Of a stretch of DNA of 64,000 nucleotides, positions 21,935-33,499 are shown piece after piece. The notes below the pieces were generated by a model. That model did not search any database and was not told the DNA's origin. It was given only the letters and a program-made list of their open reading frames with translations. Source of the DNA: Chrysemys picta bellii (taxonomy: Eukaryota; Chordata; Testudines; Emydidae). Numbering within the stretch: position 1 is the first letter of the stretch; the number at the start of each line of letters is the position of its first letter. The DNA is taken from positions 237,259,894-237,323,893 of the forward strand of contig NC_088792.1 of the NCBI RefSeq assembly GCF_011386835.1, read 5' to 3'. Both the position numbers and the translations under genes were made by a program.

Positions 21935-23238
21935 CAGGCTGTCATGTTATTGACTTGAACTGGGACCATATAGAACATGGTTGCAACCAAGGTCCTGTAG
22001 TTGCACCAAATCTGGTATAAAGGAGGTCAAATAAGGTGTCTAAGACAAGGTTATGGTTTGCTGGTTATGATTATGCTATCTGTATGCATATATCATTTTT
22101 GTATTTAAAGTTAAAAGTATTGGCTCTATATTGTCTGTATTTCAAAATTATGCTGTGCTTCTGGGTGACACCCCAGATAAGTTGGTGTCAGTTCTGCCTA
22201 GCCTGTTTGATGGCCCATTAAGGACCATCGATTATACAACTGACCCATTGAGAGAGGCAAATAGGCCTTGTAACTCAGCAAAGTATGCAGGGACTTGCCC
22301 ATGTGACTCCAGACTCCATTTTGCTGTAATTTTCCACAGTAAGGACAAAGAGGTGTTCTTACACCTGGAAATGACTATAAAAGGCTGTCAAGTATCAGAT
22401 GGGTAGCCGTGTTAGTCTGAATCTGTAAAAAGCAACAGAGGGTCCTGTGGCACCTTTAAGACTAACAGAAGTATTGGGAGCATAAGCTTTCGTGGGTAAG
22501 AACCACACTTCTTGCATCTGAAGAAGTGAGGTTCTTACCCACGAAAGCTTATGCTCCCAATACTTCTGTTAGTCTTAAAGGTGCCACAGGACCCTCTGTT
22601 GCTTTTTATAAAAGGCTGATGCCTTATCTCCGTCTTGTCTTCAATCCTGCTTCATACCTCTGGAGGGACTTTGCTACAAATGGAAGCTCTACACAAAGGA
22701 CTGATGACCCATCCCAGCTGTGAATGCACTCCAGAGACTTGATTTGAACCTGCAGTTTATTCCATCACTGCTACAAGCCTGAACCAAGAACTTTGCCATT
22801 ACTGTATGTAATTGATTCCATTTAACCAATTCTAGCTCTCCTCTATATATTTTTTTCCTTTTATGAATAAACCTTTAGATTTTAGATTCTAAAGGATTGG
22901 CACCAGCATGATGTGTGGGTAAGATCTGATTTGTATAGTGACCTGGGTCTGGGACTTGGTCCTCTGGGATCAAGAGAACCTCTTTTCTTTTACTAGGGTA
23001 TTGGTTTTCATAACGATTTGTCCCCATAACGATTGGTGCTGGTGGTGATACTGGGAAACTGGAGTGTCTATGGTTAGCCAGTGGGGTAAAACCAAAGTCT
23101 TCTCTGTTTGGCTGGTTTGGTTTGCCTTGGTATGTGTCGAAACCCCAGCCTTGGGCTGTAACTGCCCTACTTTAAGCAATTTGTCCTGAATTGGCACTCT
23201 CAGTTGGGTCCTGCCAGAACCAGCATCGTTACACAGGC
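21935..23238 (+). mobile_element. Solo LTR with 5-bp TSD CAGGC
   Basis: The LTR proper is 21940-23233, starting TGTCATGTTATTG and ending CATCGTTACA. CAGGC occurs on both sides (21935-21939, 23234-23238), the 5-bp duplication expected for many LTR elements. The two flanks rejoin the LINE RT reading exactly (GKYR|PISLTS). A poly-A signal AATAAA lies at 22866-22871. Net length is about 1.06 kb after removing the nested Penelope hairpin at 22388-22606 and its duplicated site. A solo LTR forms when two LTRs recombine and lose the internal region. Confidence 0.88.
22376..22618 (-). mobile_element. Penelope-like fold-back insertion with 12-bp TSD
   Basis: TATAAAAGGCTG occurs at 22376-22387 and 22607-22618 and brackets a 219-bp insert. 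The insert is an inverted repeat: GCAACAGAGGGTCCTGTGGC...GCTTTCGTGGGTAAGAACC on the left and its reverse complement on the right, arms about 85-90 bp. The left arm alone carries the terminal tail TCAAGTATCAGATGGGTAGC, then CGTGTTAGTCTGAATCTG. Sequence matches the 3' terminus of the Penelope-like family at 40434-40662. Confidence 0.9.
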
Positions 23239-24668
23239 CAATAAGCCTGACTTCAGTACCAGAGAAATTGGTTGAAACTATAGTAAAGAACAGAATTGTC
23301 AGATACCTAGATGAACATAATTTCCTGGGGAAGAGTCAACATGGTTTTTGTAAAGGAAAATCATGCCTCACCAGTTTACTAGAATTCTTTGGGGGAGTCA
23401 ACAAGCATGTGGACAAGGGTGATCCAGTTGATATAGTGTATTTAAATTTTCAGAAAGCCTTTGACAAGGTCCCTCACCACAGGCTCTGAAGCAATGTAAG
23501 CTGTCATGGGATAAGAGGAAAAGTCCTCATGGACTGGCAACTGGTTAAAAGATAGGAAACAAAGGGTAGGTATAAATGGTCAGTTTTCAGACTGGAGAGA
23601 AGTATATAGTGGTGTCCCCCAGGTGTCTGTATTGGGACCAGTAGTATTCAACATATTCATAAATGATCTGGAAAAGGGGGTAAACAGTGAGGTGGCAAAA
23701 TTTGTAGATGATACAAAACTACTCAAGATAGTTAAGTCCAAAGCACACTGAAGAGCTACAAAGGTATCTCACAAAACTGGATGACTGGGCAACAAAATGG
23801 CAGATGAAATTCAATGTTGATAAATGCAAAGTAAATACACATTGGAAAACATAATCCCAACTATACATATAAAATAATGGGATCTAAATTAGCTCAAGAG
23901 AGATCTTGGCATCCTTGTGGATAGTCGTCTGAAAATATCCACTCAGTGTGCAATGGCAGTCAAAAAAGCAGAATGTTGGGAATCATTAAGAAAGCGATAG
24001 TTAATAAGACAGAAAATATCATATTGCCTCTATATAAATCCATGGTACGCTCACATGTTGAATACTGCGTGCACATGTGGTCGCCCCATCTCAAAAAAAG
24101 ATTCAGAAAAGGGCAACAAAAATGATTATGGGTATGGAACAGCTTCCATATGAGGAGAGATTAATAAGATTGGGATTTTTCATCTTGGAAAAGAGGCGAC
24201 TAAAGTGGGATATGATAGAGGTCTATAAAATCATGACTGGTGTGGAGAAAGTAAATAAGGAAATCACTTTTCCTTATTTAAACAAAAACTAGGGGTCATC
24301 AAATGAAACTAATAGGCAGCAGATTTAAAACAAACAAAAAGAGGTATTTCTTCACACAATGCACAGTCAACCTGTGGAACTCTTTGCCAGAGGATATTGT
24401 GAAGGCCAAGACTGTAACAGGGTTCAAAAAAGAACTAGATAAATTAATGGAGGATAGGTCCATCAATGGCTATTAGCTAGGATGGGCAGGGACATGGTCC
24501 CTAGTCTCTGTTTGCCAGAAGCTGGGAATGGGCGACAGGGGATGGATCACCTAATGATTACCAGTTCTGTTCAGCCCCTCTAGGGCACCTGGCATTGGCC
24601 ACTGTCAGAAGACAGGTTATTGTGCGAGTTGGACCTTTGTTCTGACCCAATATGGCCGTTCTTATGTT

Positions 24669-25984
24669 GTCCAAAATGAAAAGCCTGCAGTTTGAGTGTA
24701 TGACAAGAATGTAACAACTGAGTCCCTATGATGTTACGCTTATCTCTGTGTCATTTGTATCTGACCTAAGATACCAATATGTTTTTAACAACTCACTTGC
24801 TTTTTATCATTTAGCCTATCACAACATTTTGACCAGACCCAAACCAAGCCAGTCTGAAAGTACTAAACACACTTCACTGTTGCTGAGTTATCTGGACTGA
24901 TGTTTAGACATTCTAAAAATGACAACATTCTGAACAATGTTTTGGATAAAATTTTCAAAAGATCCTAAGTGACTTAACCTAAAAGCTTTTCTTCACTGAC
25001 AAAAAAAAAAAATTTTTTTTACTGTGGGATAACTGATGTGCTGTAAAAACATAGTGGATACAAGGCTCTCTAGTTTTACTGGGAGTTAAACTAGGTGAAG
25101 TCAACCCTAGGTGGGGGCATAGTGCTGACCTCATCTAGCCACTTCGGGTAAGTACTACAAGTGCCATGGTTCCACTTAGTTATCTCACTGTAAAATCCTA
25201 TCACATGTTTGCTATCTTGCTATATAAGAGCATCTTTTTAAACAGTGAAGAGAAATCTACAGCCCATTTTTTAAAAATGATTTAGGTAGCTAGGAGCCTT
25301 CATTTCATTGACTTTTAGTGTGACCTAGGCAGCTCCGAAGTCTCTTAGGCACGTTCTGAAAATTTTACCCCATGGTTTTACTTCCACAGTTTTCCACTGT
25401 TTTGGAAATAAACTCAGATGCAACCTGCTTCACAGAAATATATTTGGAGTAGAAATCAAATTCTTAAAATTTAAATTCTAGAAGTAAAGGAAGGAACTCA
25501 GTGCTAGGTTGTGTTCCCCACATTTTTAATTTTTTTTCCTATCCTGGTTTCAGCCTCTATATTTAGTAATGGAAAGGGTCCATAGCATCTCCGAATTGTC
25601 TTTCTTTGTGTGGTTCTAGTTCTTTGTTAATTAGATCAAACCAGATTTCCATTGAGACTGTAACAGTAGTGTCATCGGCCTGTAATCTGTCAAATCCCTA
25701 GGAAATCTCCTTCAATTGCTTATGTAAATGTATTTAAGGTTGGCAGTTTCCCAGGAAAAACTAGATTAGGACAGGATGCTGGTAAATACTGATGTAAACT
25801 GTGAAAGTTTGAAAATATATTCTTTTATTAAAATATACTAATGAAAATCACTGACAAATATTTAGCAATTTGATAATAATTTTGCAGTAAGATGGTTTGT
25901 TTAATTTTAATGAAAGGAAATTTAAAAAACAACAACCCTCCTCCCCCCCCCCCCCCAACCCCTGTATGCTATTGCCTTGGCTAT
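24669..25984. other. AT-rich stretch, nothing recognised
   Basis: Contains A12/T9 at about 25001-25021 and a C14-type run near 25942-25956. No exon, repeat terminus or RNA gene could be supported. Confidence 0.4.
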
Positions 25985-26062
25985 CTCAAACAGAAACTGA
26001 AACTTCTGAATCCGGGAAGTGGACAGGGAATTCCCGGATTCAGAAGTTTGTTTCTGTTTGAG
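25985..26062. repeat. Near-perfect hairpin, 32-34-bp arms
   Basis: Left arm 25985-26018 (starts CTCAAACAGAAACTGAAACT) and right arm 26031-26062 are reverse complements apart from a 2-nt indel; the loop is 12 nt. The hairpin lies about 130 bp upstream of the hAT pseudogene. It could be a tiny fold-back element, an element end, or a hairpin-forming transcript; no target duplication was identified. Confidence 0.75.
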
Positions 26063-26189
26063 GTAAACTGCCAAACTAACTGTCCAGTCCAGTAATCTGT
26101 CTCTTGATCTGGCTGGCTGCAGTGCAACTCCTGTGATTGAACTCAGTGCATACAGTGATTCAAGACAAAATATTTCATCATGAGCTAAG

Positions 26190-28430
26190 ATGGAAGACCA
26201 GTTGACCCAATTTATGGCTATTTTGACAAGTTTCATGAAGATGGCAAAGAGTCTTAGATGCAGAAATTGTAAAGAAAAAGTAAGTGGGAAGGCTCCAGAG
26301 ACTTCAGAACTGCTAACTTTGGCTAAACATACATGAGTATTAGAATCAGACTCTGAGGATGAAGGTACTGATAATACTGCAGTGTCATTGCCAAGTACAT
26401 CAAAAGGAAGCCATATACACCTCAGCTAAAGACAAGGAGGAGGAAGTATCACGGTTTTTCAACCACAAATGGCTATGTTTGTAACAAAAACATCTCCAGA
26501 ATTGAAACAAAAAGTAGACTTGAAAATTGCAGATTTTTTATGAGTGTAATATTCCCTCTTCTGTTATTGAGCATCCAATTTTTCAATCAATTATCAGCTG
26601 CCTAACGCCAAGCTATAAAGCTCCCTGTCAAAAGAAGGTAGTAGATGAACTGTTAGATAAAGTTACTGATGGCTTAAAGGTAGAAGCACACAACAAATTA
26701 TGTGGAAAAGCAGTTACATTAATACAAGATGGCTGGAGAAATGTGCACAATGACTCAGTGATAGCTAACTTTGGCTTCTCTATTGGTGGTTGATACTGGA
26801 AGCAATAAGAAGACTGGAAAGTACTCTGCTACACTGGCAAGAGAAACCAAGGCATTAGCAAATGAACTGTACCATTGTGTAAAGAGCTACCTGACAGACA
26901 ATGAGAAAAAGATGTAAAATATGAGAAGTGATTTGGAACAAGAGGACGACACTTTGGTTATGTATGGATTCACATCACATTGGCTAAATCTACTTGGACA
27001 AGACCTTACATCAAGTGCTTTGATGAAACATGTTGTAGATTTACAAAAGCATTTTTGTAATTGTCATCAGCCTGAAGCCTGGTTAAAAGAATGCCAAGTT
27101 CTGTAAAACCCCAAATCCCTGGTGATACACAATGGAACAGTCAAATAACATGCTTGGAAACATATGTTTAAAAATTGGCCTCATTATCTCAGGGTTCTGA
27201 CTGACCATGAGGCAGAACTGAAGATAGAGTTCAGTTGTCAGTATAATTAATAATAATTAATAATTAGGGCAATGCCATTTTGGTCAATTTCAGGGTCATA
27301 AGATTTTAAAAATCGTAAATTTCATGATTTCAGATATTTTAATCCATGGTGTTGTAACTGTAGGGGTCCTGACCCAAACAGAGGCCCGGGAGTGGTGGGG
27401 GGATGGAGGATCACAAGACTATTGTAGAGGGGTTGCATTATTACCTCCCATACTTCTGTGCTACTGCTGGTGGCAGCACTGTCTTCAGAGCTGGGCGGCC
27501 GGAGACTGGCAGCTGCTGGCCATGAGCCCAGCACTGAAAGCAGTGCCACCACCAGCAGCAGCACAGAAGTAAGGATGGCATGGTGTGGTATTGCCACCCT
27601 TACTTCTGTGCTGCCGCCTTCAGAGCTGGGTGCCCGTCAAGAAGCTGCTGCTCTCTGGCCACCCAGCTCTGAAGGCAGCGCAGAAGTAAGGGTGGCAATA
27701 CCGCCACCCCACCTACAATAACCTTGCAATCCCGCCCAGGCCCTTTTTTGAGTTGGGACCCCAGTTTGAGAAACACTGGTCTCCCCCGTGGAAAAAAAAC
27801 TAGATTTCATGAGGGAGATCAGATTTTAGTCTGTGAATTTGGCAGGGCCCTATTAATAATCAAGGGATTTACCAAGAAGAAATAATTCGATCAGACAATT
27901 AAAATCAGTTGCTGTGAAACTTCACGCACACCAAAGGGACACATTAACAATTGTTGTAGAATGAAGAGAATGGTTGCATTTGCTGATAAATAAAGATCTT
28001 GCACCACACAAAGAAAAAGTACACCAAGAGATTTTTATGAGGCAATTACTCCTGTACACGTTGGCCAACCTCCTTCATCCAAAATACGCAGGACAAAAAG
28101 AAATTGCAAGGCAGTGGTTGCTGAGTAAAATCCTGACTTTCTCTCATATTTAGCTTGATTTAAAGTAGAAGAATTGCTGTATCCAAAATCATTGTTTTCA
28201 TCTGCTATCAAGGAAAAGTTTTCCCTTTAACATGGTGGAAAAATTTGTAGAATGATGATATTCTGTCTGACTTGAGATACAATTGCATCAGTGTCCAGCA
28301 AGTTCAGCAAGCATACAACTAATCTTTTCAAACTTTGAATACATCCATCCAGAACTGATGTATAGCCTTGGTCTATCCACTACATCAAAGTTGGTCTTCT
28401 GCTACACAATTTTGAATGGCCAAGTGGCCC
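26190..28430 (+). pseudogene. hAT transposase pseudogene (BED finger to dimerisation domain)
   Basis: Decayed cut-and-paste transposase. The N-terminal part has CRNCKEKVSGKAP, the first half of a BED-type zinc finger (about 26257). A middle block reads SVIEHPIFQSIISCLTPSYK and VTLIQDGWRNVHNDSVIANF (26563-26775), typical of the hAT catalytic core. GDTQWNSQ near 27122 matches the D-x-x-W-N-S block. After the inserted element at 27265-27852 come LANLLHPKYAGQKE (about 28045-28100) and the hATC dimerisation domain FSNFEYIHPELMYSLGLSTT, then SKLVFCYTILNG (about 28328-28424). Many stops and frameshifts; inactive. Flanking TIRs were not identified. Confidence 0.82.
27257..27860. mobile_element. Non-autonomous hAT element with 8-bp TSD
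   Basis: The element is 27265-27852 (588 bp). TTAATAAT at 27257-27264 and 27853-27860 is an 8-bp duplication, the hAT hallmark. Ends: TAGGGCAATGCCATTTTGGT and, inverted, TAGGGCCCTGCCAAATTCAC. The interior is GC-rich with internal inverted repeats around CTTCTGTGCTGC...GCAGCACAGAAG, and has no coding capacity. It sits inside the hAT transposase pseudogene. Confidence 0.85.
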
Positions 28431-29344
28431 TAGACTGGTAGTCTGCAATTCTGCATGGTTCTGATTGCTTAATGCTTCAAGCCTAAAATTCTGGATTGTT
28501 GTTATTTACATATAACCAAATGTTTTGACTCTTATTTATAAAATATTGAAAACAGAAATAAGTCCTGACATGTATAACTTCCTTGAGAAAATACCGAACC
28601 AAAATGTATACAGATATTCTGACAGTCAGTATTATAATTACATATATTGTTATGCTCACTGCAATTTTACTTTTTATTTGTGAATTAATCTCCTAGTGCT
28701 CTGTATAATCACAATTTGAATCTGTAACTAAAACTATGTGTAATGTGGCAGCAATATAATGCATCAATGACACAATTTTTAGAATAGAAAATGTCTTAAA
28801 CTGGGACTAACTAGTTTTTCCGAGTTAGAAAACACCATGATCTAACCAGCTAAAAAACCATCTCTGGTAAATACCATGCAGTCCCTGAGTTTAGTGCCTC
28901 TGTGTAGAATCCCTTGTGTAAAATGTGTGCTATGTTTTGATCAAAGTTTTCCTTGTATAACTTACCCATTAATTTGATTTAATTTCTGCTGTTTCCATTT
29001 TAGTAATCTAGAACTGTCCCTTCCCCATTTAAGGAAAAAAAGTTATTCCTCTTTTGTATAATGCCATAATGGTAAGTAATTCTATTATAAACTCATTTTT
29101 TTTCCTTTTTAAAATGAAAAGTGAAGTTAGCCTACTTGATTCTAGTTTCTATATAGCTGCTGATCCATAAAAGTAAAGTAAAAACAGGTTCATTGTATAA
29201 ACTTTTAATTCCCTAATTTTATAGTTTATTTCTGTGATGCTTGCTTACATAGTCTTTTGCATAAATGTGTGAACACATGCATAACAGCCTTCCAAAATTG
29301 TCATGAAAGTTGGACATAATCAGGCACAAAATTTGCTTTTTGTG
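28431..29344. other. AT-rich stretch, nothing recognised
   Basis: No ORF with a domain and no repeat ends. Possibly the decayed 3' flank of the hAT element for the first 100-200 bases. Confidence 0.35.
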
Positions 29345-29640
29345 GGAAATGGTTTTATGGTCAAAGTACTGGACTTGGACTCAGAAGATCTGAGTTCAAA
29401 TCCCAGTTTTGCCACAGATTTCCAGTGTAATCTTGGGCAGATTACTTTATCTATCTATGGTTGAGTTTTCCCTCTGTAAAATGGGAATAACAACAAGACA
29501 AAGGAAATACTGATAGATATTATAAACTCTTTGGGGCAGGGACTGTCTCTTAGTATGTGTTTATACAGTGCCTTTTACAATGGAGCTCCAGTCTTAGTTG
29601 GGGCCAGGTGCTACTGTAATACAAATAATAACAATCCCCC
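29345..29640 (+). mobile_element. MIR-like SINE with extended 3' domain
   Basis: TCAGAAGATCTGAGTTCAAA followed by TCCCAGTTTTGCCAC matches the tRNA-like B-box region of MIR. AATCTTGGGCAGATTACTTT and CCCTCTGTAAAATGGGAATA match its core and tail. The following TTTGGGGCAGGGACTGTCTC and TACAGTGCCTTTTACAATGG is a 3' domain seen inverted at 13085-13200. Old, non-coding. Confidence 0.75.
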
Positions 29641-30216
29641 ACTCTTAAAAAGATAAATGAAAAGGCTATATTTTAATGTCTGTCTTAAAAAAACCCAGAG
29701 AATTCCAACAAATAAAATCTGTTAACCCAAGGTGATTGGGCAAGTAGAATTTTAATGGGCTAAATTACAGAATATGTATACAATGTTCTAAATCTCAAAT
29801 TAGAGTGTTTTCTTGAAAATAGAAAAATAGTATACTAGTACTTGTACATAAGCTTCCGTGCATAACCTATTTGTATTTTAGCCTCACATGACAGATTACC
29901 TTGCTAAATTTCATAAGATTAAAGTTGTTCAATATCATATATATTTCATCATTATGAATTGGATTCTAAATAATCAGAGTTTTTAACATGTGGTAGTTAA
30001 TAATGACTGATAAGGGTTCTGTGGAGTATAGCAGGTCCATTTTACAGAGTGCTTAACTGAGTCAGAAAAGAATAACCTAATATCACAAGGGAAATTGGTG
30101 GAGTAGGGAGTAAACCCCAGACATTGTGACTCCCATGTCTCTAATTATTAGCCTGATTTTGCAACCCTCATTTTAGTAGTGCTCTGCATGACTTAAAGTT
30201 GTAGAATCATTTCACC
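29641..30216. other. AT-rich stretch with a possible MIR/L2 tail
   Basis: GTCCATTTTACAGAGTGCTT at about 30035 followed by ACTGAGTCAGA and later AGTAAACCCCAGACATTGTG resembles the reverse half of a MIR/L2-type repeat. The rest is unremarkable. Confidence 0.35.
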
Positions 30217-31349
30217 ACCCCTGGGTTAAGGAAAGTATGGCCTGTGGGCCACATCCAGCCTGTCAGACCATTTAATTTGGCCCTCAGCTCCCGCCAGGGA
30301 GCGGGGTCGGGGGGTTGCCCTGCTCTGGCACTCCAGCTGCGGAGCGGGGTTGGGGGCTTACCCCACTCTGCACGGCTCCCAGGAAGCAGCCAGCATGATC
30401 CTCCTCCGGCTCCTACATAGTACACGGAGGCATGGCCAGGCGGCTCTGGGCGCTGCCCCGTCCTCAGGCACCGCCCCCGCAGCTCCCATTGACCGCGGTT
30501 CTCAGCCAATGGGAGCTGCAGGGGTGGCGCCTGCAGACTGGGCAGTGCGTAGAGCAACCTGGCTGCCCCTCTGAATCGGAGGGGGGACATGCTTCTGGGA
30601 GCTTCTTGCGGTAAGCACCACCTGGAGCCTGCACCCCTGAGCCTCCCACCCCACCCCCCTGCCACAGCCCTGATCCCCCTCCTGCCTTCCAAAACCCTTG
30701 ATCCCAGCCCAGAGCCCCCTCTTGTACCCCAAGCCCCTCATCCCCCAGCCCCACCCCAGAGCCCTCACCCCCCCATGCCCCAACAGCCTGCCCCATCCCT
30801 GATCCCTCTCCTGCCCTCTGAACCCATTGGTCCCAGCCTGGAGCACCCTCCTGCACCCTAAACCCCTCATCCCCCAGCTCGCATCCCCAGCTGGAGCCCT
30901 CTCACCCTTTCCCCCATACCTCAACCCTCTGCCCCAGCCCTGATCCACCTCCTGCCCTCCAAGCCCCTCGGTCCCAGCCTGGAGCCCCCTCCTGCACCCC
31001 AAACCCTTCAGCCCCACCCCAGAGCCTTCCCTCCCCGCTCACCCCAACCTGGAGCCCCCTCATGCACCCTGAACTCCTCATTTCTGGCCCCACCCGAGAG
31101 CTGGGGATGGGGTTTAGGGTGCAGGAGGGTACTCCGGGCTGGGACCAATGGGTTCAGAGGGCAGGAGAGGGATCAGGGATGGGGCAGGCTGTTGGGGCAT
31201 GGGGGGGCCCCACCCAAGACCCCTCGCCCCCAGTCAGAGCCCTCACCCCCTCCCGCACTCCTATCCCCAATTTTGTGAGCATTTATGGTCCACCATACAA
31301 TTTCCATACCCTGATGTGGCTCTGAGGCCAAAAAGTTTGCCCACCCCTG
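30217..31349. mobile_element. GC-rich non-autonomous hAT element, about 1.1 kb
   Basis: The right end, inverted, is CAGGGGTGGGCAAACTTTTT then GGCC. The left end (CTGGGTTAAGGAAAGTATGG then CCTGTGGGCCACATCC) is a diverged version of the same TIR. The interior from about 30600 is made of repeated phrases (CCTGATCCC, CTCCTGCCCTC, GGTCCCAGCC, GGAGC.CCCTCCTGCACCC), a minisatellite-like core. The segment 31100-31206 is an inverted copy of 30773-30880. No 8-bp duplication could be matched. Pro-rich frames on both strands are by-products of the repeats. Confidence 0.75.
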
Positions 31350-32756
31350 CCTTAACCATTATTAAGTCATCCATGTGTGTTAGTATATGTAGGGTGATTA
31401 TGCACCATGGATTAATAGTTTCTTTATACATTTTAATTTTTTTTAGCAAAAAAACAAATTAATTGATAGAGAAATATGTGATATGCTCAGGATTCTAATG
31501 TGTTTTTTTTGTTTGTTTGTTTGTTTTTGGTAATACCTTATTTCATGACTCCTTTACTATACTTCATTTCTTGACACCTCACAAGTGAAACACAATTAAA
31601 AGTAATGTGTTAAGTTGAATAAGCTAGGAAATAATTAATTTTGGTAGTGCTTTTCTACATGTTAGTGATCCAAAAATCCTTAGAACTAAAAACAGAAATA
31701 TCAAAATATCTGTGGGGGAGAGGAGAAGAACATTGTTTGGCACTGCTCTTGCTCCTTTCTTTCTTGGTCAGTTTTGAAGCTGGAGAAGTTGAGTGCAACT
31801 TTTTACTCCTGTGAGTGGATTACTTTTCCCACTCTGCTGCTAATACCATTGGAAAGTATTCTTGTATAGGAAAACAGTACTTTTGAACTTCATTTTTATA
31901 AACCAATGTTGATCTCAACAAAGATAAAAGGGCTAATCTAATTTTAAATCAACGTTTGTGATGGATAAACAAGAATAAAGGTTGTTCCGAGTTGCTAGTG
32001 TATTTATAATGAAGTTACCTATTGGATGAATTAGTATATTAAAAATACTCAAATTATCATGACTTTAGTGTCGTAGGACCAACGTGGCATCATCTTCGCC
32101 TCCAACTAGTTAAGGAAATCTTTGCAGTTGACTGTGGGTGGGGAATGACATTCTGTTGTATTCTGACACTAACAGTAACTTAAATCACATTGACATCACA
32201 TCAGAACAATGTTTTATAGCCTCTGCCAATTTAAAAATCAAATTGATGTTAGATCTGTATAGAACAACATATTTGACTGACAAGAAAGGTAGTTATATAT
32301 GGATGTGATGTTCTATCCATGTATAATAAGGTTTTTGACTGACAGTTTAACAGTGGGACAATTTCTATCCCTTAGATTCCAAATGATTATTATTGTCGTA
32401 CAAAAAACACTTTTCCACTAGCTCTGTATAGAGAACATGCATACTTTTTTGTGCAATAACATTGAGTCTTTTGAAGTCTCAGATGGTGACAATTAATGAA
32501 GGCACTATCAGATAATTGTAATCAATGTCAAGGACTGCTATTGTGGTGTGTGATGATGTGGAAGCCATTGGGTACATAACTCCCAGTGGACGATCGGCAC
32601 AAATCTTTGACATATTCTGCACACTGGATGAAATGTCTTTGGAGAAGTGACAGAAATATTTCCTAACTTGAAGGCTTCTTATAATCTCTTTTCAGCTTTG
32701 CATTTCTCTACATCACTATAAAATGCAGTTTTAATCTGAAAAATAACTATCTATAA
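31350..32756. other. AT-rich stretch with (GTTT)n
   Basis: A short T-run/(GTTT)n microsatellite lies at about 31502-31528. Otherwise 1.4 kb without a recognisable feature. Confidence 0.4.
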
Positions 32757-32863
32757 AAGTATCAGAGGGGTATCCATGTTAGTCTGGAACTGTAAAAAGC
32801 AACAGAGAGTCCTGTGGCACCTTTAAGACTAACAGATGTATTGGAGCATAAGCTGCCTCCCAA

Positions 32864-33370
32864 GGTCTGTGAAAGCGTGGGATCATTGTCCAGGATGGGT
32901 TGTAGATCACTGATGATGTGTTGGAGAGGTTTAAGCTGAGGACTGTAGGTGATGGCCAGTGGAGTTCTGTTGGTTTCTTTCTTGGGCTTGTCTTGTAGCA
33001 GGAGGCTTCTGGGTACACGTCTGGCTCTGTTGATTTGTTTCCTTATTTCCTCGTGCCGGTATCGTAGTTTTGAGAATGCTTGGTGAAGATCTTGTATGTG
33101 TTGGTCTCTGTCTGAGGGGTTGGAGCAGATGTGGTTGTCCTCAGCGCTTGGCTGTAGACAATGGATCGTGTGGTGTGTCCGGGGTGGAAGCTGGAGGCAT
33201 GAAGGTAGGCATAGCGGTCGGTGGGTTTTCGGTATAGGGTAGTGTTAATGTGACCATCACTTATTTGTACTGTGGTATCTAGGAAATGGACCTCCCGTGT
33301 AGATTGGTCCAGGCTGAAGTTGATGGTGGGGTGGAAGCTGTTGAAATCGTGGTGGAATTCTTCCAGAGTC
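32864..33370 (-). pseudogene. Penelope RT C-terminal fragment
   Basis: Minus-strand frame with LEEFHHDFNSFHPTINFSLD (follows the YIDD block in intact copies), EVHFLDTTVQISDGHINTTL and YRKPTDRYAYLHASSFHPGH. It corresponds to the part of the intact-looking element just 3' of its RT catalytic motif. It ends at GGGAGGC (32864), where the sequence jumps to the 3' terminal repeat. Confidence 0.85.
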
Positions 33371-33499
33371 ACCTACAAGACCTTCACCAAGTATTCTCAA
33401 AACTACAACTCCACTGGCCATCACCTACAGTCCTCAGCTTAAACCTCTCCAACGCATCATCAATGATCTACAACCCATCCTGGACAATGATCCCTCGCT

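Larger units (their letters stand above)
21745..24440 (+). pseudogene. LINE ORF2 reverse transcriptase, split by solo LTR
   Basis: The N-terminal fingers region ([31 protein letters not shown]) runs to 21939, where the solo LTR cuts in. RT resumes at 23239 with PISLTSVPEKLVETIVKNRI, then [46 protein letters not shown], the catalytic KFVDDTK (about 23700) and the thumb block ATKMIMGMEQLPYEERLIRL at about 24115. Before the LTR, an Arg/Lys-rich linker is readable from 21180. The YxDD-type motif (FVDD) is intact, but stops and frameshifts lie between blocks. Confidence 0.85.
16010..24668 (+). mobile_element. Near full-length CR1/L2-type LINE, split by three insertions
   Basis: A non-LTR retrotransposon reading left to right: GC-rich 5' UTR (about 16010-16450), ORF1 with an esterase-like region (to about 20060), then ORF2 endonuclease (20413-21180), linker, RT (21745-24440) and a 3' UTR ending TATGGCCGTTCTTATGTT. 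It is interrupted by a solo LTR at 16975-19705, a TA-flanked MITE at 20213-20409 and a second solo LTR at 21940-23233. Without these, about 4.4 kb remains, close to full length for CR1-clade elements. Several frameshifts make it inactive. The 5' limit is approximate and no terminal duplication was found. Confidence 0.85.

Noticed and set aside
22388..22606. Inverted repeat as a microRNA precursor or DNA-transposon MITE
   Set aside because: Sequence matches the Penelope 3' terminus, and the 12-bp TSD fits Penelope insertion better than TA, TTA or 8-bp transposon duplications.
21940..23233. Full endogenous retrovirus
   Set aside because: Only one LTR with a single poly-A signal and a 5-bp duplication; no gag, pol or env sequence inside.
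30207..31093. Overlapping Gly/Pro-rich frames on both strands
   Set aside because: They lie in the minisatellite-like core of a non-autonomous hAT; both strands being open reflects base composition.
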